The notes under the pieces were generated by a model that was not told the origin of the DNA, made no database searches, and saw only the letters and a list, made by a program, of their open reading frames with translations. 64,000 bases of DNA, from NCBI GenBank assembly GCA_017620255.1, contig JAFZQU010000019.1:124001-188000 (forward strand), written 5' to 3'. This stretch comes from Lachnospiraceae bacterium (GTDB taxonomy: Bacteria > Bacillota > Clostridia > Lachnospirales > Lachnospiraceae). Position numbers and translations under genes: made by a program. Of the stretch, positions 7,478 through 15,058 are shown in pieces. Every line of letters begins with the position of its first letter. The stretch's first letter is position 1.

Positions 7478-8923
7478 ATGGGCGGATTTTTCGGTGTTGC
7501 ATCAAAACAGGACTGTGTTCTCGATCTTTTCTTCGGGACGGACTACCATTCGCATCTGGGGACCAGGCGCGGCGGCATGGCCGTGTACGGGGAGAAAGGA
7601 TTTGACCGGGCGATCCACAACATCACGAATTCGCCGTTCCGGACGAAATTCGACCACGATGTCACCGATCTGAAGGGCAACATCGGGATCGGCTGTATTT
7701 CCGACTACGAGCCGCAGCCCCTGCTGATTCATTCGCATCTCGGCAGTTATGCGATCACCACGGTAGGCAAGATCAATAATATCGACGAACTCGTGGCGGA
7801 CGCGTTTGCCAACGGGCGTACGCAGTTTCTCGAGATGAGCGGCTCCAACATCAACCCGACGGAGCTGGTCGCTTCGATCATCAATCAGAAAGATTCCTTT
7901 GCAGAAGGTATTGCTTATGCGCAGGAAGTCATCGACGGTTCCATGACGATCCTCGTGATGACGCAAAAAGGGCTCTATGCGGCCAGGGATCTGTACGGGC
8001 GCACGCCGGTCGTGATCGGTGCGAAGAAGGATGCGCACTGCGTTTCATTTGAAAGTTTTGCCTATATCAATCTGGGCTATGAAGATAAAAAAGAACTCGG
8101 CCCCGGGGAGATCGTTTACGTGACGCCGGAAGGTTTTGAGACGGTCAAGGCTCCCGGGGAAGAGATGAAGATCTGTACGTTCCTCTGGATCTACTACGGC
8201 TATCCGACCTCATCCTATGAGGGCGTGAACGTCGAAGACATGCGTTACAACTGCGGAAGGCTGCTTGCCGGCAGGGATGATGTCACGCCGGATATCGTTG
8301 CGGGCGTGCCGGATTCCGGTACGGCGCACGCGATCGGCTATGCCAATGCATCCGGTATCCCGTTTGCAAGACCTTTCATCAAATACACACCCACCTGGCC
8401 CCGTTCCTTCATGCCGACCGACCAGAACCAGCGTAATCTGATCGCCCGCATGAAACTGATCCCGGTGGATTCCCTGATCCGCGATAAGAAACTGCTGCTG
8501 ATCGATGACTCGATCGTAAGAGGCACGCAGCTTGGCGAGACCACCGAATTTCTCTACAGGAGCGGTGCAAAGGAAGTGCATATCCGTCCCGCCTGCCCGC
8601 CGCTGCTCTACGGCTGCAAGTTCTTAAACTTCTCGCGTTCCAATTCCGAGATGGATCTGATCACAAGACGCATGATCCGCGAACTCGAAGGTGGCGATCC
8701 GGATGAGGAAACGCTTGCCAAATACACGGATCCCGATGGGGAACGTTACCGCGATATGATCGAAGCGATCCGGAAGAAACTGAACTTCACGACGCTCCGC
8801 TTCCACCGTCTCGACGATATGGTGAAGTCCGTCGGCATTCCCGCCGAAAAGCTCTGCACCTATTGTTGGGATAAAAAAGGTGACTGCAGCAAGTGCAGTC
8901 ACTGTAAATCTCACACCTCGTGA
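7478..8923 (+). CDS. amidophosphoribosyltransferase paralogue lacking the glutaminase cysteine
   Basis: A 481-aa homologue of PurF, which normally uses glutamine and PRPP to make phosphoribosylamine in purine synthesis. The phosphoribosyltransferase half is intact: PRPP loop LLIDDSIVRGT (residues 340-350), GVPDSGTAHAIGYA, and probable iron-sulfur ligands C233, C380, C460 and C463. The N-terminal Ntn domain begins Met-Gly-Gly-Phe-Phe-Gly, whereas PurF begins Met-Cys-Gly; the catalytic Cys is Gly, and the glutamine-site Asn-Gly of PurF reads Val-Gly here. It therefore should not hydrolyse glutamine in the usual way; ammonia-dependent, regulatory or other PRPP roles are possible. AGGAG precedes the ATG, and no upstream start restores a Cys. 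The 3' end overlaps the convergent GH8-GGDEF gene by 13 bp and holds that gene's terminator. Confidence 0.85.
   Translation: MGGFFGVASKQDCVLDLFFGTDYHSHLGTRRGGMAVYGEKGFDRAIHNITNSPFRTKFDHDVTDLKGNIGIGCISDYEPQPLLIHSHLGSYAITTVGKINNIDELVADAFANGRTQFLEMSGSNINPTELVASIINQKDSFAEGIAYAQEVIDGSMTILVMTQKGLYAARDLYGRTPVVIGAKKDAHCVSFESFAYINLGYEDKKELGPGEIVYVTPEGFETVKAPGEEMKICTFLWIYYGYPTSSYEGVNVEDMRYNCGRLLAGRDDVTPDIVAGVPDSGTAHAIGYANASGIPFARPFIKYTPTWPRSFMPTDQNQRNLIARMKLIPVDSLIRDKKLLLIDDSIVRGTQLGETTEFLYRSGAKEVHIRPACPPLLYGCKFLNFSRSNSEMDLITRRMIRELEGGDPDEETLAKYTDPDGERYRDMIEAIRKKLNFTTLRFHRLDDMVKSVGIPAEKLCTYCWDKKGDCSKCSHCKSHTS
8871..8902 (-). terminator. Rho-independent terminator of the 14953-8911 operon, embedded in the purF-like coding region
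   Basis: On the minus strand GTGACTGCA (8902-8894) and TGCAGTCAC (8888-8880) form a perfect 9-bp stem with a 5-nt loop, followed by C and TTTTTT. On the plus strand the same bases encode the Gly-Asp-Cys-Ser-Lys-Cys-Ser-His part of the cysteine-rich C-terminus of the purF-like protein. Confidence 0.8.
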
Positions 8924-11900
8924 CGGGCCCTTTTCTTTTGCTCATACATCGCTTCATCCGCGATCCGGACAAAATCACTGACCGTCCCGGGTTCCTCCGG
9001 CTTGATCGTATGACAGCCGACGCTGACGCTTAAGTCAAACGGCACGCGCAGTTCAAGAGCCAGTTCATGCAGACGGGTTAAGATCCGGTCACGGTAGAGT
9101 GCAGGATCCATGTCCGAAACGCCTGCTGCCATAAATTCGTCACCGCCGTATCTTCCAAGCAGCCAGTCATCCGGCAGCGATTCGCACACAGCCTTGGCGC
9201 ACGCACGGATCGCCAGGTCACCGCTCAAATGTCCGTATCCGTCATTGATCTGCTTCATACGGTCAATATCCACAAACAGCAAAAGTACAGTCTTGCCTTC
9301 TTCATGTGCCGCGTCCACAAACGGGAACAGTTTCTGCTCGCAGCCCATACGGTTATACATGCCGCTCAGCGCATCCGTCATGTAAATCTGCTGGAGCTTA
9401 CGGTTGTTCTGCTGCGAAAGGATATAATGCCTGATGGCAAGGAACAGCGCATTTAAGTTGATGATCGATTTGGTCACGGCCAGGTCATAGAAGATCTCCG
9501 GATCGTTCTTGACGGCCAGATAGCCGATCACATATCCCATGTGCGACAGAGGCGTCATGAGATAGATATCCGAATTGCCTTCTATTCTCCGGTAGCCCGG
9601 ATACACTTCCTTTGTCGGGAATGTGCCGACCTGTGTTGCCTTCCCGTTTTTCTTTTCGAAGATGATATCCATTTCGCTGCTGTAGCCGCGGATCCTGACA
9701 GGATAATGCTGGTCATCCGCTTCGAAAAAATCACGCTCCGCGCAGATGCAGAAATCCGGTCCGAGCACATCGTGGTGCGCCCAGCTTTCATTTGCACAGG
9801 TAAAGAAATCAAACCGGTTTTCCACCTTTGCCATATGGATGCGCAGCTCATGATAAAACAGATCGTCGATATCGCGTTTCATGATATCGGCGTAGTAATT
9901 CCGAAGCCGCTCCACACGTGTTGCCGCATCCGTTTTGTTACCGGGACAGCCGCAGCTCTCCGAGGCGACAAACGTGGACGGATAGATCTTCTGGAAAGAA
10001 GGATCCGACAGTCTGATCTGATCCATAAGCGCATCGTAAAGATGGATACCGAGATCCTCCCACTGTCTGGAAACCGTGGAAAGCAGCGGATAAGAGGTCC
10101 GTGCTTCGTAGTCATGGTCAAAGCCCGTGATGATCACATCCCCCGGCGCTTCGATCCCGCGTTTGTGGAATGCACTGATCATGCCGAGCGCCATATGGTC
10201 GTTGGCACAGATAAACGCATCCGGCAGTTTTTTCCCTTTTTCGAGCCATCCTTCGGCGATCAGGGACGCCTGGTAGAACTCAAAGCCGGCAGAGAGCACT
10301 TCGGAAAGTTTCAGCCCGTGTGCATCCAGGGCATCCTCCAGAGCCATCTGTCTGATGCGGCTCTCTTCGTTCCCCTCGATCCCGGCGATATAGACAACGT
10401 CTTTGACATCATGCTGCGTGATCAGATGCTCCGCCAGTTCATACATGCCCCCGTAATTGTCCGTGCCGACATAGGGAAGCCCGTCGATGCGGATCTCGGA
10501 ACTCACGACCGGCACTCTGGCACGGCCAAAGAGCTTACAGACACGCTCTCTCTCATCCATCGTGTTGAACGTGTTCGTCAGCATGATCGCACCGTCGTAC
10601 GTTTTCGGGTCCGGCAGGTGGAAAATGTTCAGCTGGCTCTTCTTGTGGATCCCCTTTTCCGACCAGTAAATGTAACTGATATAGGCAAAGATATCGACCT
10701 TGTCACGCTTCGCCCTCTTGCGCACGCCCTCCAGCACGAGACGCAGAAACTCGTTGTTCCAGCCGTTTGCAAAGATCGCGATCTTGCCCTTTCTCTCTTT
10801 TCTCTCAGACCGCCCCTTGTCTTCCAGACCGTAGGGCTGGTAATTCCCCGTCAGGATCAGCAGGCATAAGAAATACAGGCAGTTGTCGTAGTACCGTCTT
10901 TTGCCCGTGCGCATGGGCATCTGTACAAATTTCTGCAAAAACTCCAGCCTGTGCTCACTCTTGGAGCAGACGGATGCAGCCGCAAGCGTTGCGGTGAGAC
11001 CGACCGGATGCATGACGGGTTCGTCATAATCCGTGCCGTCGATCCCCGAAGCATTTAAGTGCATCAGGTCTTTGCCCGCAAAGAAATCCTGTACCCTGGT
11101 CGTGATCGCATCCACTTCCGGATGTGCACCAAACCAGAGATGATCGAGCGCGATGTTTTCCATCACGCGGTAAGCATCAGAATAAAAGGTATAGGGTTTG
11201 TCAAACAGAGCCCGCGGCATGCCGTCGTACTCGGCGTATTCGGGGCAGAGACCTGTCGTTTCATGTGCGCATGTTACGAGAAAATCACGGCTGACCTTTG
11301 CCGCCTCCCGAAAGAACGGACGGTCCTCCTCGTCTGCGAATTTGGCAAACAGTTCATAGAAATGCGGCAGATGATAACTCGGATCCGTGATCTTCATATC
11401 CGGCACAAAGCGGATCATGTGATTGTCCGGGTCAAACATCGGCTCACCGCCATCCACCAGTTCGTGCTGGTGCACGCAGTGCCTTAAGATCTCTCTTGCA
11501 TGATAGGCATAACGGAAGATACCCTCTCCTTCTCCCCAGCGCTCGGAAGCCATGATGAGCGCCATCGCAAAGTACTCTTCCCCGTCGGGTGCGGGATCCG
11601 CATGATTGACGCGGCCGTCTTTGCCGACCGACCAGGCAAAATAGCCCGCATGCCGTCCTTCCGTGATCAGCATGTAGCGCATGACAAAGGTCCAGAGCTT
11701 GTCAAAGATCTCCTGCTCATCCATCTGGACGCACATCATCATGCCGTAGCTCATCCCTTCCGTACGCACGTCGTCATTCCCGGTATCGACCACGCACCAG
11801 GCATCTTCCTGCGTCCGGTATACAAAGCCGTCTTTTTCATCAAAAAAGATCGTTTCAAACGATTTCTTAACAAGCGCTGACGCCTCCCTGTCGGAAACGC

Positions 11901-11949
11901 CGGCTTCGCGCAGATAGTTTGTGAAACGGTCTTTGTTTCTTTCTTTCAT
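8911..11949 (-). CDS. GH8 oligoxylanase-like domain fused to a LacI-type sugar-binding domain and a GGDEF diguanylate cyclase
   Basis: A 1012-aa protein with no signal peptide or membrane helix, so cytoplasmic. Residues about 1-375 match glycoside hydrolase family 8 of the reducing-end xylose-releasing exo-oligoxylanase type: VRTEGMSYGM (candidate acid E64), PDGEEYFA (D122) and YSDAYRV (candidate base D258). Residues about 387-670 are a periplasmic-binding-protein fold of the LacI/PurR kind without its DNA-binding part. About 690-830 is a GAF-like linker, then GGDEF at 935-939 in a complete cyclase domain; the usual RxxD inhibitory site is not seen. The reading frame is continuous, so this is a true fusion. 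It is last of four genes, 9 bp behind the TPR gene. Inference: sugar binding and cleavage are linked to cyclic di-GMP synthesis. Confidence 0.88.
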   Translation of the reverse strand: MKERNKDRFTNYLREAGVSDREASALVKKSFETIFFDEKDGFVYRTQEDAWCVVDTGNDDVRTEGMSYGMMMCVQMDEQEIFDKLWTFVMRYMLITEGRHAGYFAWSVGKDGRVNHADPAPDGEEYFAMALIMASERWGEGEGIFRYAYHAREILRHCVHQHELVDGGEPMFDPDNHMIRFVPDMKITDPSYHLPHFYELFAKFADEEDRPFFREAAKVSRDFLVTCAHETTGLCPEYAEYDGMPRALFDKPYTFYSDAYRVMENIALDHLWFGAHPEVDAITTRVQDFFAGKDLMHLNASGIDGTDYDEPVMHPVGLTATLAAASVCSKSEHRLEFLQKFVQMPMRTGKRRYYDNCLYFLCLLILTGNYQPYGLEDKGRSERKERKGKIAIFANGWNNEFLRLVLEGVRKRAKRDKVDIFAYISYIYWSEKGIHKKSQLNIFHLPDPKTYDGAIMLTNTFNTMDERERVCKLFGRARVPVVSSEIRIDGLPYVGTDNYGGMYELAEHLITQHDVKDVVYIAGIEGNEESRIRQMALEDALDAHGLKLSEVLSAGFEFYQASLIAEGWLEKGKKLPDAFICANDHMALGMISAFHKRGIEAPGDVIITGFDHDYEARTSYPLLSTVSRQWEDLGIHLYDALMDQIRLSDPSFQKIYPSTFVASESCGCPGNKTDAATRVERLRNYYADIMKRDIDDLFYHELRIHMAKVENRFDFFTCANESWAHHDVLGPDFCICAERDFFEADDQHYPVRIRGYSSEMDIIFEKKNGKATQVGTFPTKEVYPGYRRIEGNSDIYLMTPLSHMGYVIGYLAVKNDPEIFYDLAVTKSIINLNALFLAIRHYILSQQNNRKLQQIYMTDALSGMYNRMGCEQKLFPFVDAAHEEGKTVLLLFVDIDRMKQINDGYGHLSGDLAIRACAKAVCESLPDDWLLGRYGGDEFMAAGVSDMDPALYRDRILTRLHELALELRVPFDLSVSVGCHTIKPEEPGTVSDFVRIADEAMYEQKKRARHEV

Positions 11950-11958
11950 ATCTCAGGA

Positions 11959-13362
11959 TCACCCCACAGGTGTCGTGATATAACCTTCCGCGTCGATCGC
12001 ATTCTGCGATTCGGGAAAATCACGCATCAGCTGGATATAGAGTTCGTCCGCCTTCTGCGTATCCCCGGACTGGCGGTAGGCATGGGCTAAGTTCATCAGG
12101 ATATCGGAGTCGGAACTGTCAAGCGCCCAGGCTTTCTCGAACTGCTCGATCGCAACCTGATAATCGCTCGAACGCATCGCGGCACGTCCCTTGTCCATGT
12201 ACTGCTTCACAGCGTGCAGTCCCGCAGCGCTGTATAATTTGCTGTAAAGATTGGAGAAAGTCGAGGAAACTTCCGAAAGGGCTTCCGGCGAGATATTGCC
12301 GAGCGCCTCCATGATCCCCTCCGCATTGTCGGGGTCTTCCAGATAGATCGTGCAGGCCTGGTTTAAGTAGTCGTTGATCGTAACGGTGCCCGCATTACCG
12401 GTCATCTCATCGATCTGCTGCTGCAGGTCCCTGACTTCCTGCTGCGATTCCGCAAGCTGTTCCTTCACCATTTCCTTGTCGGCCTGTTCCGCCGTCAGCT
12501 GTTCGCTGACACTGATGAACTTCTCATCATTCTCGGCGGTCGCCTTTTCGATCCTGGCAGGCAGCACCAGGAACCAGCAGATCGCAAGCCCCACCACGAT
12601 ACCGATCACGATATTGATGATGCTCGAAAAGCCGATCTTTTCCTTCGCGTAATCCGGCTGAATGATCGTCTCGTTGCCGCTGACATAACTGTATACTTCG
12701 CCGGTCCCGCGCTGTTTCTTCTTGCCGCCTTCTTTTTCCTCGCGTTCCTTCAGCACGCGCTCGACTTCTTTTAAGTAAGAGAGCGTCGTGGTGTTGTTGC
12801 TGTCGATGCGGATCGCGCGGATCAGCGTCTGTCTGGCTTTGTCGTATTCCTCTCCCGTGATATAGAGCAGGGCGAGGAGCTGGTGCGCCACGATCAGGTT
12901 CTGGTTGATCGAGAGCACCTTCTTTAACTGGATGATCGCAAGGTCCTGGGAATCCATATGGCAGTAATTCAGGGCCTGGTTGTACTTGCGGATCGTCTGG
13001 TTGATCGTGTCAAGCTGTGTCGGGTTCGACTGCAGTTCACGGATGTAATCGTCCGCAATGTTCTTGGTCCCTTCCAGGTTCTTGCTGATGACCCACTCCG
13101 ACAACGCCGAAACGGCCTCACCCATTTCAAAATAGATGAGACCTAAAAGGTTTCTTGCCTGAATATTCCGTTTGTTGTATTTGAGACTTAACCGAAGCGC
13201 GCTGACGGCACCGGAGAGATCACGCACACGCGCCTTTTCCAGTCCGTCGTTGTAGAGCGCGTTGGAAGTTTTCATGATCTTCTTATACGCGCCCACGTCC
13301 GCACCGCAGGCTGTGCAAAAATCATGCTCGGAAAGTCTGTTTCCGCAGGCATAACATTTCAT
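11959..13362 (-). CDS. zinc-ribbon, TPR and single-pass membrane protein
   Basis: A 467-aa protein. Cysteines 3, 6, 16 and 19 form an N-terminal zinc ribbon. TPR-like helical pairs follow (about 30-210), then a low-complexity Lys/Gly/Glu linker, one transmembrane helix (about 245-268), a Gln/Glu-rich coiled coil (about 280-320), and further TPR units to the C-terminus. This arrangement suggests a scaffold with cytoplasmic and external protein-interaction surfaces. It starts 1 bp after the 65-aa gene and ends 9 bp before the GH8-GGDEF gene, so all are probably one transcript. No enzymatic motif is seen. Confidence 0.78.
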   Translation of the reverse strand: MKCYACGNRLSEHDFCTACGADVGAYKKIMKTSNALYNDGLEKARVRDLSGAVSALRLSLKYNKRNIQARNLLGLIYFEMGEAVSALSEWVISKNLEGTKNIADDYIRELQSNPTQLDTINQTIRKYNQALNYCHMDSQDLAIIQLKKVLSINQNLIVAHQLLALLYITGEEYDKARQTLIRAIRIDSNNTTTLSYLKEVERVLKEREEKEGGKKKQRGTGEVYSYVSGNETIIQPDYAKEKIGFSSIINIVIGIVVGLAICWFLVLPARIEKATAENDEKFISVSEQLTAEQADKEMVKEQLAESQQEVRDLQQQIDEMTGNAGTVTINDYLNQACTIYLEDPDNAEGIMEALGNISPEALSEVSSTFSNLYSKLYSAAGLHAVKQYMDKGRAAMRSSDYQVAIEQFEKAWALDSSDSDILMNLAHAYRQSGDTQKADELYIQLMRDFPESQNAIDAEGYITTPVG

Positions 13363-13363
13363 A

Positions 13364-13561
13364 TCAGATCACCGTTGTCCCCTGCAGCGGCTGTTGCGCC
13401 GGTTGCGGCGGTTGTTGCTGCTGTTGTTCTTTTGCCTGTCTCATCATGGAAAGCATGATGTCCGTCATGTCCGTCAGATCATGATCGAACACGGCGTCTT
13501 CTACCTCATCCACTTCCATGCTGGGATGGAATTTTTTCAGTTCTTCTTCAAAATTGATCAT
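13364..13561 (-). CDS. 65-aa hypothetical protein with Gln/Pro-rich tail
   Basis: A short acidic protein with a hydrophobic Met-rich helix in the middle (Thr-Asp-Ile-Met-Leu-Ser-Met-Met) and a run of five Gln followed by Pro/Gln repeats. Its start codon is directly adjacent to the stop of the FapA-like gene and its stop is 1 bp from the next ATG, which argues for translation coupling and a real gene. No family is recognised. Confidence 0.6.
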   Translation of the reverse strand: MINFEEELKKFHPSMEVDEVEDAVFDHDLTDMTDIMLSMMRQAKEQQQQQPPQPAQQPLQGTTVI

Positions 13562-14953
13562 TTATACCGCAGGCCTCCTGGATATCCCTTCCGTCATCGG
13601 TTCGCGGAAGAATTCCACATTTTTCTCATCTGATTTCAGTTCCACTTCCTGATCGTCGATGCGGATCAGGCAGGATGCAAACGCCGTATTGGTGACGGCG
13701 ATCTTCGCTCCGTTTGCGATCAGCATCGTCTCGCTGATCTTTTCCAGTTCTTTTTCCACATGCGCAAGTAAACGTTCATCCCGCGCTTTCTGCCGCTCCA
13801 GCTGGTTGAGCTTGGCTCTTCTGACATCCTCACTCTCGCTGACCGCGACATTGGTCTTGAAATTCTGGATCTGCATCATCGTCTTGGCCAGGCTTTCCTT
13901 CGTGGATTCACTCTTGACGCGCAGCAGGTGATCCCTGCGCTCCATTTCCTCGTTGCTGCCTGCTGCCGCGATCGTGCGGATCCCGACCGTATTTCCGAGC
14001 AGTGTCGTCGACATGCATCCGACGCAGTAGACTTTTCCGCCTACGATCGCTCCGCGTTTCCCGGATACGACCACATCGCGCCCTGCACTGATCTTGCAGT
14101 TCATGATGATGTTCGCCTCGACATTGCCTTTGGCTTCCACTTCCGTGAATTCAATGAAGTTCGCATACACGCTGCCGCCGCAGACGATCTTCGCCTTGTT
14201 GCCGCCGTGCATCCCCTTCTTTAAGACAACGTCTCCGTCTGCGACAAGGCTTGCCGCTTCCACGCTGCCTTCCACGGTGATGCTCTTGCTCGCGCGGATC
14301 ATCGTGCCCGAACATACATTGCCGTGTACGATCACGTCTCCGCGAAAATCAATGCGGCCGACAATCTGGTCCAGGTCACCCTTGAACTCGTACACATCCC
14401 GTACAAAGAGTTTGTAGTTGTCATATTCGACTTTTCCTTCGATCGCAGCCGTATAGGTCAGACCGTCGTAGGAAGTCTCAAATCCCTGGCCGTGCAGCGT
14501 CGGCAGATCCTTGGCCGGATGGGCGCGGAACTCTCTCCCCGTCACATCCATGCCGTGACTGCCTTCCACAGCCGGATGATAAGTGGCCAGTTTGTCGCCC
14601 TTGCGGACGCTCTCCACCACGTTCATGCTCTGGTAATCGACCGACCCGTCGGAACGGATCAGCGGATGTTTGTGTTTCTTGGCATCCTGCTCGAAGAAGA
14701 ATTCATAATATCCGTTGATGCCGTGGACCGCTTCGGTCCCTTTTGCGACGACCACGTCCTTGTAATAGGTGCCGCTGCGGACCATATCCTCGAGTGCCGA
14801 GAAAATGATGCCGTAACCGATGCCGTTATGGCGCAGATGGTCGGCCACATCCTCTACCGTGTAACTTTCACCGGCAGGAGGCGGCGTCAAATAGAGTGTC
14901 GCACTCATCTGATCATCTGCAATTTTCACACGGCAATCTGAATTCAGTGCCAC
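13562..14953 (-). CDS. FapA (DUF342) family protein
   Basis: A 463-aa protein with the FapA pattern: an N-terminal region, then (about 150-330) a right-handed beta-helix-like series of short Gly-Asp-Val, Val-His-Gly-Asn-Val and Val-Glu-Gly-Ser-Val turns, then a coiled coil (about 340-410). FapA proteins are polymer-like cytoplasmic proteins, some linked to flagellar or envelope processes; the role here is not known. Translation starts at GTG 14953 after GAAGGGGG. A consensus promoter lies just upstream. It heads the operon with the 65-aa, TPR and GH8-GGDEF genes, which suggests a joint function with the cyclic di-GMP enzyme. Confidence 0.82.
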   Translation of the reverse strand: MALNSDCRVKIADDQMSATLYLTPPPAGESYTVEDVADHLRHNGIGYGIIFSALEDMVRSGTYYKDVVVAKGTEAVHGINGYYEFFFEQDAKKHKHPLIRSDGSVDYQSMNVVESVRKGDKLATYHPAVEGSHGMDVTGREFRAHPAKDLPTLHGQGFETSYDGLTYTAAIEGKVEYDNYKLFVRDVYEFKGDLDQIVGRIDFRGDVIVHGNVCSGTMIRASKSITVEGSVEAASLVADGDVVLKKGMHGGNKAKIVCGGSVYANFIEFTEVEAKGNVEANIIMNCKISAGRDVVVSGKRGAIVGGKVYCVGCMSTTLLGNTVGIRTIAAAGSNEEMERRDHLLRVKSESTKESLAKTMMQIQNFKTNVAVSESEDVRRAKLNQLERQKARDERLLAHVEKELEKISETMLIANGAKIAVTNTAFASCLIRIDDQEVELKSDEKNVEFFREPMTEGISRRPAV

Positions 14954-14995
14954 GGATAACCCCCTTCTTCCCGCTATGCAGGAAGGTCACGCCAT

Positions 14996-15024
14996 ATTAT
15001 ATCATACAGCCGCTTTGCTGTCAG
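14996..15024 (-). promoter_or_regulatory. promoter of the FapA-TPR-GH8/GGDEF operon
   Basis: CTGACA (15024-15019), 17 bp, TATAAT (15001-14996) on the minus strand, with a leader of about 35-40 nt to the GTG start. It sits in the 105-bp gap downstream of valS, where no clear terminator is seen, so read-through from valS is possible. Confidence 0.75.
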
Positions 15025-15058
15025 CAGGATTGTACGGTTTTCAGCGGTCTGCCGCCCC

